From Neptunomonas concharum (GTDB taxonomy: Bacteria > Pseudomonadota > Gammaproteobacteria > Pseudomonadales > Balneatricaceae), in assembly GCF_008630635.1 (NCBI RefSeq), contig NZ_CP043869.1, positions 744,001-808,000 on the forward strand: DNA of 64,000 nt, written 5' to 3'. Below are positions 28,717 through 37,569 of the stretch, piece by piece. Position 1 is the first letter of the stretch. Each line of letters opens with the position of its first letter. Under the pieces are notes generated by a model. That model had not been told where the DNA came from and did no database searches. It saw only the letters and a program-made list of their open reading frames with translations. The position numbers were made by a program, and so were the translations under genes.

Positions 28717-29799
28717 ATGATTCGTAAAAAAAATCCATATCAGAATCTATCAGAGGCTTCTTTTTGGAAAGTCGCCATTTCTGACAAAAATATGTTTGAT
28801 ATTGGTAATCTCTGGTCACCTAAATTTATTATAGAGCCGCATCACCGAGTATCGACATTTGGGTCATGTTTTGCTCAGTATTTCGGGGCCTCCTTAAAAG
28901 CTCATGGTTTTAATTGGTTTATTACGGAGCCAGCCCCACTTGGGTTATCAGATACTAATAAAAAGAAATTCGGTTATGATCTCTTCACTTGTCGTACGGG
29001 TAATATATATACTACATCTCTTTTGAAACAGTGGGTTAATTGGGCTTTAGAAAAAAGTGACTTTCCTTCTGAATACTGGGAGTATGAAGGTCGTTTTTAC
29101 GACCCTTTTCGTCCTAATATTGAACCTCTAGGTTTTTGTTCTATCGAAGAGATGTTTTCATCCCGTGAGCAAGCAATAAAGTCATTTGGAAAAGCTATTA
29201 AGGAATCCGATATTATCGTTTTCACACTAGGTTTGACTGAAAGTTGGTTCAATAAAGAGCTTGGCTATGAATACCCTATGTGCCCAGGTACGATAGCAGG
29301 AGTTTATGATGAGCAGAGTCATATATTTATGAATCAGCAGTTTGAGTTTGTACGCCGTAACTTATCTGAAGCTATTGATTCTATCCAGCATGTTAATAAA
29401 AAAGCTCGCTTTATTTTAACTGTATCTCCTGTTCCTCTCACCGCAACAAAATCTGAAAGCCATGTTCTTGTTGCTACAATGGAATCGAAGTCTATTTTGC
29501 GTGCTGTTGCTGGGCAGTTATCTAAAAACAGACCTTCCGTAGACTATTTTCCATCATATGAAATAATTAATGGAACCCCATTTAAGGGTATATTTTTTGA
29601 GAGTAATCAGCGATCTGTTAGTAAAGTTGGTGTTAGTTATGTGATGGATACTTTTTTTACTTCTTTAGATAAAAACCTTAATGTCTCTCAAAATACAATT
29701 TTTCATGAAAAAACAGATGCTGCCACTAATCTTACTGAGCTAGATGATTCGATGTGTGACGAAGAGCTCTTAGCTGCATTCACAGGTACAAAAAAATGA
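28717..29799 (+). CDS. GSCFA domain protein (SGNH/GDSL-like esterase or acyltransferase)
   Basis: A 360-residue protein of the GSCFA family, named for its motif, visible here as VSTFGSCFAQYF (about residues 46-57). The motif contains the likely nucleophilic Ser of an SGNH-type hydrolase fold. DIIVFTLGLTESWF (about 165-180) and ILTVSPVPLTAT (about 230-242) are further family blocks. GSCFA proteins are common in polysaccharide loci but mostly uncharacterised; ester removal or acyl transfer on the glycan is the usual guess. It overlaps by four bases (ATGA) with a second SGNH-like gene, suggesting a joint role. Confidence 0.85.
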   Translation: MIRKKNPYQNLSEASFWKVAISDKNMFDIGNLWSPKFIIEPHHRVSTFGSCFAQYFGASLKAHGFNWFITEPAPLGLSDTNKKKFGYDLFTCRTGNIYTTSLLKQWVNWALEKSDFPSEYWEYEGRFYDPFRPNIEPLGFCSIEEMFSSREQAIKSFGKAIKESDIIVFTLGLTESWFNKELGYEYPMCPGTIAGVYDEQSHIFMNQQFEFVRRNLSEAIDSIQHVNKKARFILTVSPVPLTATKSESHVLVATMESKSILRAVAGQLSKNRPSVDYFPSYEIINGTPFKGIFFESNQRSVSKVGVSYVMDTFFTSLDKNLNVSQNTIFHEKTDAATNLTELDDSMCDEELLAAFTGTKK

Positions 29800-30509
29800 A
29801 AATATGTATTATTGGGAATAGTCATGTTGGATCATTGAAAAGAGGTTGGGATCAAATCACTAGGAATTACTCGAATATCCAACTCACTTTTTTTGCTCAT
29901 AGAAATAATGGCCTTGCTGATCTAGTTGTAAAAGATAGCACTCTTGTTGCTGCAAATGAAGAACTGGAGCAGGCCTTATTATTTACTTCTTCAGGGAAGG
30001 GTTATATCTGTCCAAATGAGTATGATATTTTTTTGCTTTATGGCTTAAATGCTAAGGCTTATCTTTTTGGTGATTGCTTTTATTCTGAATCTGCAATTCG
30101 GTCATCTGTGAGAGATTTTATTACAGTGACTTTGTCATATAAAATTTTTTCGCTGCTATGTGGCGTAACTAATAAGCCTATCTATATAGGGCATAATCCT
30201 TTACCTGCAGCAGTACAAGTGAAAAATAGGAAAAAGAGTGACTATGTTTTAGGAATGGATATTTTAAGGAAATACTCCCCGTTGTGCTCTAATGGTTATT
30301 TTGTTAATCAACCTGAAGATACAGTTGTTAATAGCTCTTTAACAAATCCTTGCTATTCGCTTGGATCTAAGCGGCTTGCAATAGGTGAATTTGATGATAA
30401 CGAGGAGCATCCGCTCAACGATAATATGCATATGAATGATGAGTTTGGGATTCTATGGCTTGAGAATTTTTTTTCTATGATTAGTAAAATGGGTGAACAT
30501 GGCACTTAA
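29796..30509 (+). CDS. SGNH-hydrolase-like protein, unknown function
   Basis: A 237-residue protein that begins MKICIIGNSHVGSLKRGW; the GNSH motif has the block I pattern of SGNH hydrolases with Ser as nucleophile. A His in DNMHMNDEFG near the C-terminus could be the partner of a Ser-His pair. No signal peptide is visible, so it would act in the cytoplasm. It is coupled to the GSCFA gene by ATGA overlap. The stop codon region overlaps the stop of the opposite gene at 30506 (shared TTAA). The assignment is based on two short motifs, so function is uncertain; an O-acyl modifying enzyme is the best guess. Confidence 0.65.
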   Translation: MKICIIGNSHVGSLKRGWDQITRNYSNIQLTFFAHRNNGLADLVVKDSTLVAANEELEQALLFTSSGKGYICPNEYDIFLLYGLNAKAYLFGDCFYSESAIRSSVRDFITVTLSYKIFSLLCGVTNKPIYIGHNPLPAAVQVKNRKKSDYVLGMDILRKYSPLCSNGYFVNQPEDTVVNSSLTNPCYSLGSKRLAIGEFDDNEEHPLNDNMHMNDEFGILWLENFFSMISKMGEHGT

Positions 30510-31147
30510 AAATTTTTTTTAAGGTGGCTTATAAAATCTAAATCTTTTTTATACCAGCTTTTAAGAGCTTTTTCCCCTTTACAGCTTATATATTTATTTA
30601 TATCTTTTGGGTTTCTGTGTGCGTTTATATCATCTTCTGGCAGAGCAATATATGGGGATTTTAATTTTATTTTGAGCTCCTCGAAATCAGAAAATAAGTT
30701 TTCTTGATGACATACATGATATAAGTCTGTTTTTCTTTCTTCGAAAAGATTTATATCTATATACCACTTCTCCATCGTTTTAAAGTGTTCGATCTGTTGC
30801 ATGGCCGTAATTGCTAATTTCTTCTCGGGAGTGTCATTAATTGATGCTAAAGCTTCTGCTAGATCGTTTGGTGTTTCAAATGTTGTAAACACTTGTACTT
30901 CTACGGAATTCCACTCATTATTATATTTTGGTCTTCCCTTGCGTTTTCTACTATAGAAAGCGCTTATAAAGCGTTGTATAGGGTTTCGTACACTTAGAAT
31001 GAAATTTTCGCCCTCGGGGATGTCCTTTATGGATGTTTGATGACTGTGTAGTATTACCTCCACTGTATTGCTTTGTAATTGGGATAAAGCGTGCTTTATT
31101 GCTGTTCCACCTGTTTTGCCTATGTGTAAAAAGTGTAATTTTTGCAT
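30506..31147 (-). CDS. Sulfotransferase family 2-like protein
   Basis: A 213-residue protein with LHFLHIGKTGGTAIKHAL at the N-terminus (5'-phosphosulfate loop) and LSVRNPIQRFISAFYSRK (about residues 51-68), the Arg/Ser 3'-phosphate site seen in carbohydrate sulfotransferases of the Sulfotransfer_2 type, including heparan 2-O and chondroitin enzymes. It is short for that family but carries both cofactor motifs. It lies one base after the stop of the next upstream gene on the - strand (31149), so the two are co-transcribed. Its 3' end overlaps the + strand SGNH gene by four bases. A capsule-sulfating role is inferred from the neighbouring PAPS genes. Confidence 0.82.
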   Translation of the reverse strand: MQKLHFLHIGKTGGTAIKHALSQLQSNTVEVILHSHQTSIKDIPEGENFILSVRNPIQRFISAFYSRKRKGRPKYNNEWNSVEVQVFTTFETPNDLAEALASINDTPEKKLAITAMQQIEHFKTMEKWYIDINLFEERKTDLYHVCHQENLFSDFEELKIKLKSPYIALPEDDINAHRNPKDINKYISCKGEKALKSWYKKDLDFISHLKKNF

Positions 31148-31148
31148 T

Positions 31149-31961
31149 TTAAAAAAATACCTCTGTGTTTTTTAGTTTGCTTAAGTTATTTAATTGGCTT
31201 AAATAAACTTCTTTTGACTTTCTCAGCTCTTGCTCACTATAAGGTTTGAACTTATCCCCGAAGACATAATTCAGATTTTCTATCACAGTGAGTAATTCCT
31301 TCGATGTCTCAGGAAAGTTGGATAGTAACTCAATAACTTTAGTGCTTAGCGTGGCCCTGCTACTGTTAATATTGTTGCTATACCTATCTATGCTATTAAA
31401 AGAAATAGCTTTAAGTATCTCTTTTTTATTATTTCGGAAGTTGTCAAAATTAAAAATCAGAAAATTTATATCCCTGTTGCTGTTTATTACAGGCGTTAAT
31501 AGCTTTTCCCAGTTTAATGCATCTTTTTGATTGGCTATATAATTTTCATAGCTGACGAAGTTGTTGTGTCTTAAATACTCGCAATAAATAGATGGGAGGA
31601 ATTCTAGCGGATTTCTTAAAGAAATTAAAACTGACACTTTACTTTCAGGAAGCGACTGTCTAATTTTACCAATCACATCGCTTATAGGTTTATAATTTAT
31701 TCCTTTGCGGATTTCGCCAGCATTTCCTATCATATTTTCATCTGACAATATGACTTTTTCTTGCTGTATAGTTTCCCTTAAAATATGTTGTATAACATCT
31801 AACGGTTTATTTCTAATAGCCTGTGTTAGGCCAGATCTCATTTCACTAAGAGAAAAATATTGAATACCATTATTCTTAAGTAAGTCTCTAGATAGTGTGA
31901 GTTGATCTTGGAGGTAGGTTGTAGCGGTTTTGTGAATCCCAAGATGTAAATTGATTTCCAT
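31149..31961 (-). CDS. Sulfotransferase-like protein
   Basis: A 270-residue protein with INLHLGIHKTATTYLQDQL (phosphosulfate loop) and VLISLRNPLEFLPSIYCEYL (Arg...Ser 3'-phosphate site), the pattern of bacterial sulfotransferases found in capsule loci. It starts 22 bases after a strong terminator that closes the cysD-cysNC operon, so it needs its own promoter; a TATAAG lies between terminator and start but is close to the ATG. It is followed by a second sulfotransferase after one base. It is AT-rich, unlike the cys genes beside it. Confidence 0.8.
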   Translation of the reverse strand: MEINLHLGIHKTATTYLQDQLTLSRDLLKNNGIQYFSLSEMRSGLTQAIRNKPLDVIQHILRETIQQEKVILSDENMIGNAGEIRKGINYKPISDVIGKIRQSLPESKVSVLISLRNPLEFLPSIYCEYLRHNNFVSYENYIANQKDALNWEKLLTPVINSNRDINFLIFNFDNFRNNKKEILKAISFNSIDRYSNNINSSRATLSTKVIELLSNFPETSKELLTVIENLNYVFGDKFKPYSEQELRKSKEVYLSQLNNLSKLKNTEVFF

Positions 31962-31982
31962 ACTTTACTTATATTTGGTTGT

Positions 31983-32017
31983 AAAAAACCTGACTATGAT
32001 TGCCATAGTCAGGTTTT
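31983..32017 (-). terminator. Strong intrinsic terminator, probably bidirectional
   Basis: A perfect 14-base stem (AAAACCTGACTATG at 31985-31998 and its complement at 32004-32017) closes a 5-base loop. A-runs on the left and a T-run on the right allow termination in both directions. It lies 11 bases after the cysNC stop, so its main job is to end the cysD-cysNC transcript before the sulfotransferase genes. Confidence 0.92.
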
Positions 32018-32028
32018 GTCAAGTTATC

Positions 32029-33930
32029 TTAAATGTAACCTCTCTCACGCATATAATCGATTACCATATCGGCGCACTCTTCCGGCGTCATGCTGGTAGT
32101 GTCTAGTGTGCATTCAGCCTTTTCTGGCGTCTCATAGGGTGAGTCTATCCCAGTGAAGTTTTTGAGTTCACCGCGGCGTGCTTTTTTATAGAGACCTTTT
32201 ACATCTCTTTGCTCAGCAACGTCTAGAGGTGTATTGATATAGACTTCGATAAATTCACCGTCGTCTACCATATTTCTTGCCATATCGCGCTCAGACCTGA
32301 ATGGGGAGATAAAAGCACTGATAACGATCAGGCCCGCATCAACCATCAGTTTGGCCACTTCTGAAATACGGCGTATATTTTCTACGCGATCTTCATCCGT
32401 AAAACCCAGGTCCTTATTTAATCCGTGACGTACATTGTCGCCATCGAGTAAATAAGTATGCTGGCCCATGGCAAACAGTTTTTTCTCAACCAGATTGGCA
32501 ATCGTGGATTTCCCTGCACCTGAAAGCCCAGTTAACCACACGATACAAGGTTTTTGGTGCTTTTGGCCTGAGCGTGCGGTTTTATCAACATCGACATGCT
32601 GCATGGTGATATTTTGGCTGCGGCGTAGTGCAAAATTCAGGAGGCCCGCGCCTACGGTATAGTTGGATAGGCGGTCAATCAGGATATATCCACCGGTATC
32701 CTGATTCTCTTTATAAGGGTCGAATGCAATGGATTGATCCAAGCTAACAGTACAAACTCCGATACCATTAAGCTCCAGTTTTTTCGCCGCCATGTGTTCC
32801 ATGGTATTGACGTTCACTTGATACTTAATATCAGTGATTGTGGCGGATACCGTTTTGGTGCCTACCTTCATTAGATAGGTGCGTCCAGGAAGTAGGGGTT
32901 CTTCATGCATCCAGATAATTGTGGTCTCAAACTGTTTGGCCACGGCTGCAGGCTCTGTCGCTTCAACAAGTAGATCGCCCCTTGAAATATCAATTTCATC
33001 ATTGAGCGTAATAGTAATTGATTGCCCCGCTACGGCTTGTTCCAGGTCGCCATCATAGGTAACTAAGCGAGCGACAGTGCTTTCTTTGCCTGATGGGAGC
33101 ACACGTACCTTATCGCCCGGCTTTATCGTACCGCTGGCAAGTTGCCCTGAGAAACCACGGAAATCTAGATTTGGACGATTTACCCATTGAACCGGCATTC
33201 GGAATGGGGTGTGCTGGCGGCGTTCGTCATCGATTTCAACGGTTTCAAGGTAACCCATTAGTGTTGTGCCATGATACCAAGGCATATTAGGGCTTGGCTC
33301 AGTGATGTTATCCCCTTTGAATGCCGACATTGGAATAACGGTAATATCTTCGACACCGATTTGCTTAGCAAAAGAGCGATAATTTTCAACAATTTGATTG
33401 AAGGTCTGCTCAGAGTAGTCCACTAAGTCCATTTTGTTAATGGCAACTACGATGTGGCGAATACCAATCAGAGAGGTCAGGTAACTATGGCGGCGAGTTT
33501 GCGTTAAGATGCCTTTGCGGGCATCGACCATCAAGATCGCAACATCAGCCGTCGAAGCACCGGTTACCATGTTGCGTGTGTACTGCTCGTGGCCGGGTGT
33601 ATCTGCAACGATAAACTTACGACGGTCTGTTGAGAAAAAGCGGTATGCCACGTCAATCGTAATACCTTGTTCGCGCTCTGCTGCTAAGCCGTCTACTAGC
33701 AATGCAAAATCTATGTTTTCCCCTTGGGTGCCAAACTTCTTAGAGTCTGATTCAACCGCTGCTAGCTGGTCCTCAAACAGCATCTTAGACTCATATAAGA
33801 GTCGACCAATCAGAGTACTCTTTCCGTCATCGACGCTTCCGCAAGTGATAAAACGAAGCAGACTTTTATGTTCATGGTTTTTCAGGTACTGCTCGATATC
33901 GGATTCAATTAGGTCGGATACGTGTGCCAT
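32029..33930 (-). CDS. cysNC: Bifunctional sulfate adenylyltransferase subunit 1 / adenylylsulfate kinase
   Basis: A 633-residue fusion of CysN and CysC, as in NodQ. Residues about 1-440 are the GTPase subunit of ATP sulfurylase: [15 protein letters not shown] (P-loop), [12 protein letters not shown] and INKMDLVDY. Residues about 455-633 are APS kinase: [16 protein letters not shown] (P-loop near 468), [15 protein letters not shown] and the [12 protein letters not shown] segment. With CysD it turns sulfate into APS and then PAPS, the donor used by sulfotransferases. CysNC fusions are typical of loci serving sulfation as well as assimilation. Its ATG overlaps the cysD stop by one base, and a strong terminator follows. 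Confidence 0.97.
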   Translation of the reverse strand: MAHVSDLIESDIEQYLKNHEHKSLLRFITCGSVDDGKSTLIGRLLYESKMLFEDQLAAVESDSKKFGTQGENIDFALLVDGLAAEREQGITIDVAYRFFSTDRRKFIVADTPGHEQYTRNMVTGASTADVAILMVDARKGILTQTRRHSYLTSLIGIRHIVVAINKMDLVDYSEQTFNQIVENYRSFAKQIGVEDITVIPMSAFKGDNITEPSPNMPWYHGTTLMGYLETVEIDDERRQHTPFRMPVQWVNRPNLDFRGFSGQLASGTIKPGDKVRVLPSGKESTVARLVTYDGDLEQAVAGQSITITLNDEIDISRGDLLVEATEPAAVAKQFETTIIWMHEEPLLPGRTYLMKVGTKTVSATITDIKYQVNVNTMEHMAAKKLELNGIGVCTVSLDQSIAFDPYKENQDTGGYILIDRLSNYTVGAGLLNFALRRSQNITMQHVDVDKTARSGQKHQKPCIVWLTGLSGAGKSTIANLVEKKLFAMGQHTYLLDGDNVRHGLNKDLGFTDEDRVENIRRISEVAKLMVDAGLIVISAFISPFRSERDMARNMVDDGEFIEVYINTPLDVAEQRDVKGLYKKARRGELKNFTGIDSPYETPEKAECTLDTTSMTPEECADMVIDYMRERGYI

Positions 33931-35630
33931 TAGAAGTAGCCCTCCTGTTTTTTCTTTTCCATGGATGCGGCGGAGTCATGATCGATCATGCGGCCTTGGC
34001 GCTCCGATGTTTTGGTTAACAGCATTTCTTGGATAATGGCAGGAAGTGTGTCGGCGTTTGACTCAACAGCACCTGTGAGCGGATAGCAGCCCAACGTGCG
34101 AAAGCGAACACTTTTCATCATAGGCACTTCGCCCTCTAATAATGGCATACGTTCATCATCAACCATGATCAATGTGCCATCGCGCTCAACTACTGGGCGC
34201 TCTGCTGAGTAATAAAGCGGTACGATAGGGATATTCTCAAGATGGATGTATTGCCATATGTCTAGCTCGGTCCAGTTTGAGATCGGGAAAACACGGATAG
34301 ACTCGCCCTTGTGTTTTCGGGCGTTGTATTGTTTCCATAACTCTGGACGTTGGTTTTTAGGATCCCATCGATGGTCGGCTGATCTGAAAGAGAATACGCG
34401 CTCTTTTGCTCGTGACTTTTCTTCATCGCGGCGAGCGCCGCCAAAGGCAGCATCGAATCCGTATTTATCTAGGGCTTGTTTGAGACCTTCAGTTTTCATG
34501 ATATCGGTATGAATTGCGGAACCATGTGTAAAAGGATTTATATTCTTCTCAATACCTTCAGGATTGATGTGGGAGATCAGTTTGAGGCCAAGGTTTTTAA
34601 CCATTTGGTCACGAAACTCATACATCTCGCGGAATTTCCAACGAGTGTCTACATGAAGGAGTGGAAACGGCGGTAGTGATGGGTAAAAGGCTTTCATGGC
34701 TATATGCAGCATGACCGCGCTATCTTTACCAATAGAATAAAGCATCACAGGATTTTCTGTTTCAGCGACAACTTCCCGCATAATCTGGATGCTCTCCGCT
34801 TCCAGGCGTTGTAAGTGTGTTAGTGGCATATCCTTCCCCGGGATTAGAGTGTTAATGTGGGTATCTTTTTTATGAAACATGCGTGAGTTATGCGGGCTTT
34901 GGGTGGCCTGTAACTCGGAATAGGGTATCAGTACTAAACGATCCGCATGAAGCTGTTGAAACTGTGCAAGCTGGCTTATCTGCTCAGGCTTAGATGTTTT
35001 TAATACCATGCAGATTGGCTTGTTGGTGCTTTCTATAAGTGCCTTTAAAAAGTCCATGATACGAGAGGCGTTTGGTTTACCGTATCCATGTTGCCAGCGA
35101 ATACTCTGTTTCATATCACGGCAATATATCTGATAGCAGTCGGCTCTGTTAGGCACTGTATGAAAACCGCAAATTAATAGAGAGTACTTGGCAGAGTTAA
35201 AGCTTGTATCTCGTTGCTTTAACCAACGTAGTAAATTCTCACGGCTTAGGTAGTCAGGCTCATCATTAGGTATGAGTTGAATGTTTTGCAGATAGCGGCG
35301 GACAGATTTTGTTGAAACTGTTCGCTGATACTGTTGGTTGATCCAATCTTGCGCTTTATCTAGATCCCATAGAACGTCTGTTGTAGCGATAAGATCGTCT
35401 AGAAGCGAAGAGATCGCTACATTTCTGGCGCCAGTGGGCCGACCTCTTTCACCTGCTATTAATGCCCCCCAGCCACCTTTTAAGAACTTTTTATGAGCAG
35501 CAATAATTGTTGGGTGGCTAAGGCCTGTTTTTGCTTGAATCTCATTCAGACTTTTTTTCTGTAGCCGTAGGGAAACCGCAAGCTTTCTGAGCTTATCGAG
35601 CGACTCAACGGTTGGTTGGCGGGATCCCAT
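33930..35630 (-). CDS. cysD: Sulfate adenylyltransferase subunit 2 with transposase-derived N-terminal extension
   Basis: A 566-residue open frame whose C-terminal 299 residues are a complete CysD (normal length about 300): [20 protein letters not shown], the PP-loop [49 protein letters not shown], and the [12 protein letters not shown] end. The first 267 residues are foreign to the family; see the entry at 34830-35630. ATG 35630 has GGAA about 8 bases upstream. An internal ATG at 34829 is preceded by GGGGAAGG and could give normal-size CysD, so both forms may be made. CysD with CysNC forms ATP sulfurylase. It is divergent from an SLC13 transporter. Confidence 0.95.
   Translation of the reverse strand: MGSRQPTVESLDKLRKLAVSLRLQKKSLNEIQAKTGLSHPTIIAAHKKFLKGGWGALIAGERGRPTGARNVAISSLLDDLIATTDVLWDLDKAQDWINQQYQRTVSTKSVRRYLQNIQLIPNDEPDYLSRENLLRWLKQRDTSFNSAKYSLLICGFHTVPNRADCYQIYCRDMKQSIRWQHGYGKPNASRIMDFLKALIESTNKPICMVLKTSKPEQISQLAQFQQLHADRLVLIPYSELQATQSPHNSRMFHKKDTHINTLIPGKDMPLTHLQRLEAESIQIMREVVAETENPVMLYSIGKDSAVMLHIAMKAFYPSLPPFPLLHVDTRWKFREMYEFRDQMVKNLGLKLISHINPEGIEKNINPFTHGSAIHTDIMKTEGLKQALDKYGFDAAFGGARRDEEKSRAKERVFSFRSADHRWDPKNQRPELWKQYNARKHKGESIRVFPISNWTELDIWQYIHLENIPIVPLYYSAERPVVERDGTLIMVDDERMPLLEGEVPMMKSVRFRTLGCYPLTGAVESNADTLPAIIQEMLLTKTSERQGRMIDHDSAASMEKKKQEGYF
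34830..35630 (-). other. IS630/Tc1-mariner transposase-like domain fused in frame to CysD
   Basis: These 267 residues read like a degenerate IS630-type transposase. A first helix-turn-helix spans about residues 15-60 ([20 protein letters not shown], then [16 protein letters not shown], the usual link after this HTH). A second winged HTH follows ([20 protein letters not shown]). The remainder matches the order of the DDE domain, but the expected acidic positions are replaced: the first strand ends ICGFHTVPN, the second reads [10 protein letters not shown] where LDN is usual, and a remnant LIPYSEL...QSPHN stands where PPYSPxLNPIE is expected. No inverted repeats or target duplication are seen. 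It is probably a retained DNA-binding module rather than an active element. Confidence 0.7.
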
Positions 35631-35666
35631 ATGCTATTCCGTTATGAACTCATGCAATCGGTTTGG

Positions 35667-35700
35667 TTGAGATGTTACGTAATACTGGTTAATATCTCAA
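35667..35700. promoter_or_regulatory. Inverted repeat in the cysD / SLC13 divergent intergenic region
   Basis: Perfect 7-base arms TTGAGAT (35667-35673) and ATCTCAA (35694-35700) enclose 20 bases that contain the palindrome TTACGTAA (35675-35682). It lies 37 bases from the cysD start and 86 bases from the transporter start, a suitable place for an operator serving both directions. The binding protein is unknown. The HTH module of the CysD fusion is one candidate, by inference only. Confidence 0.35.
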
Positions 35701-35785
35701 TGCTGTTTATTAAATAATTTTTGTCCCGATGTTGTTTGTTTTTCTAAGTGTTTGTATTCGGGTGTTTTTTTAGGATTGAAGAGCG

Positions 35786-37552
35786 ATGGATGTGACTGCC
35801 TACCTGACATTAACAGTTGTTTTTCTGGTTTTGCTTGGTTTGATCTTCAGTAAGGTGGCCACTGATATTATCTTGATGAGTGCTTTGGCTGTACTCATTG
35901 TGAGTGGTGTATTAACACCGATGGAAGGCTTGGCGGGCTTTTCCAACCCCGGTGTTATGACCATAGCGGTTTTGTATGTGGTTGCCTCGGGGCTGAAAGA
36001 AACAGGCGCGATTCAGTGGATCGCTTCTCGTCTGCTAGGGCAGCCTGATAATGTACGCCATGCAATGATGAAAGTGGTATTACCTACGTCGGCCATGAGC
36101 GCCTTTATGAATAATACGGCTGTCGTTGCGATGTTCATCCCGTCTATTCAGGATTGGGCTACGCGCATTAAAATATCCTCATCGAAACTATTAATTCCGC
36201 TAAGTTATGCCGCGATCTTAGGTGGTACGTGTACCTTGATAGGGACGAGTACGAATCTGGTTGTTGATGGTCTTTTACAAGCAAGCGTAAACGTTAAATT
36301 AGGCATGTTTTCGCTGGCTTGGGTCGGCCTGCCAGTATTATTGGTTGGCGGCACCTTTTTGTACCTCTTTGCTGATAAGTTGCTACCCAATAAGAAAGGT
36401 GCGATTGAACAGTTAGGGTCGGCACGTGAGTACAGTGTGGATGTCTTTGTTGAGGAAGGTGGGGCACTGTGTGGGAAAAGCATTGAGGAGGCTGGGCTAC
36501 GAAGTTTAAGTTATGGTTACTTGGTTGAAATTCAGCGCGAAGAAAGAATTCTCTCAGCGGTTGCCCCAGATACCCAATTGAACGCAGGAGATATATTGGT
36601 TTTTGTAGGGGCTCCGGAGTGTGCGCGGGAATTACGTCATATTCAGGGGCTTAGTCCGGTTCATGGCGAAGTCCATAAGTTGGATATTGCCCACCATGAA
36701 CGCTGCTTAGTTGAGGCGGTGATCGGGCCAGAGTTTGTAGGTTTAGATCAATCTATCCGTCACTCGCGCTTTCGTACACGCTTTCAGGCGGCTATCTTAT
36801 CTGTGTCGCGTAATGGTCAGCGAATCAGCGGGAAGATCGGTGATATTTATCTGCAAGTCGGTGATACCTTGCTACTGGAAACCGGTCAGGATTTCGTGGG
36901 GCAATACCGTTCTCGCCGTGACTTTTTATTGGTCAGTGCGATTAATGACTCAACCCCCCCTGTTTTTGAAAAAGCCCCCATCGCCTTATACATTCTGTTA
37001 GGGATGGTTGCATTAAGCGCAACGGGCATTTTATCTATTCTTGAGTCGGCACTATTAGCTGCTGGTGCGATGCTGGCTACGCGGTGTGTGTCGATTACCA
37101 AAGCACGCCGTAATATTGATCTAACCGTTATTACCGTAATTGCCGCATCTTTCTCTCTTGGAGCGGCGATGACTAAAACCGGTGCTGCCGATGCGATAGC
37201 GCAACTCATGTTGTTTAGTGATGATTTATCTCCTTGGCTGATGTTAGCTATGGTCTATATCCTGACGGCTATTTTTACAGAAATTATCACCAATAACGCC
37301 GCAGCGATTTTGATGTTCCCGATTGCGATGTCTATTGCTGATCAGATAGGTGTAAATTATATGCCGTTTGTTGTTGCGGTGATGTTTGCAGCTTCTGCCA
37401 GCTTTATTACGCCATTAGGCTATCAAACTAATTTGATGGTTATGGGGCCAGGTGGCTACAGTGCAAAAGATTTTATGAAGGTCGGTGTGCCGATGAGTTT
37501 TTTGGTAGCTGTCACTTCAATTGTTATTATCCCTCAGGTTTGGGGTTTCTAA
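35786..37552 (+). CDS. SLC13/DASS-type anion (probably sulfate) transporter with TrkA-C domains
   Basis: A 588-residue inner-membrane permease. About ten to twelve hydrophobic helices flank two soluble RCK/TrkA-C domains (about residues 210-290 and 300-380; AGDILVFVGAPE and VGDTLLLETGQD). Family motifs are NNTAVVAMFIPSI and GTSTNLVVDGLL in the first half, and ITNNAAAILMFPIA and TPLGYQTNLMVMGPGGY in the second. These are the paired substrate and sodium sites of SLC13-like carriers. Proteins of this layout are often annotated as sulfate permeases, and the divergent cysD-cysNC and downstream cysQ support sulfate as substrate. A 7-C run at 36954-36960 lies inside the gene. It is followed by cysQ after 17 bases. 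Confidence 0.9.
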   Translation: MDVTAYLTLTVVFLVLLGLIFSKVATDIILMSALAVLIVSGVLTPMEGLAGFSNPGVMTIAVLYVVASGLKETGAIQWIASRLLGQPDNVRHAMMKVVLPTSAMSAFMNNTAVVAMFIPSIQDWATRIKISSSKLLIPLSYAAILGGTCTLIGTSTNLVVDGLLQASVNVKLGMFSLAWVGLPVLLVGGTFLYLFADKLLPNKKGAIEQLGSAREYSVDVFVEEGGALCGKSIEEAGLRSLSYGYLVEIQREERILSAVAPDTQLNAGDILVFVGAPECARELRHIQGLSPVHGEVHKLDIAHHERCLVEAVIGPEFVGLDQSIRHSRFRTRFQAAILSVSRNGQRISGKIGDIYLQVGDTLLLETGQDFVGQYRSRRDFLLVSAINDSTPPVFEKAPIALYILLGMVALSATGILSILESALLAAGAMLATRCVSITKARRNIDLTVITVIAASFSLGAAMTKTGAADAIAQLMLFSDDLSPWLMLAMVYILTAIFTEIITNNAAAILMFPIAMSIADQIGVNYMPFVVAVMFAASASFITPLGYQTNLMVMGPGGYSAKDFMKVGVPMSFLVAVTSIVIIPQVWGF

Positions 37553-37569
37553 TTGAGAAAGGATTAATT

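Noticed and set aside
33509-34036. Open frame of 175 codons on the + strand opposite cysNC and cysD
   Set aside because: It is antisense to two strongly conserved enzymes and is Ser/Arg-rich, as complement shadows tend to be.
34669-34676. GGCGGTAG on the + strand, identical to the core of the ops/JUMPstart element that recruits RfaH
   Set aside because: It lies inside the cysD coding sequence on the opposite strand, not in a leader of a polysaccharide operon. A chance match is most likely.
34830-35630. An active insertion sequence interrupting cysD
   Set aside because: No terminal inverted repeats or target duplication are visible, the frame is continuous into an intact CysD, and the catalytic acids are missing.
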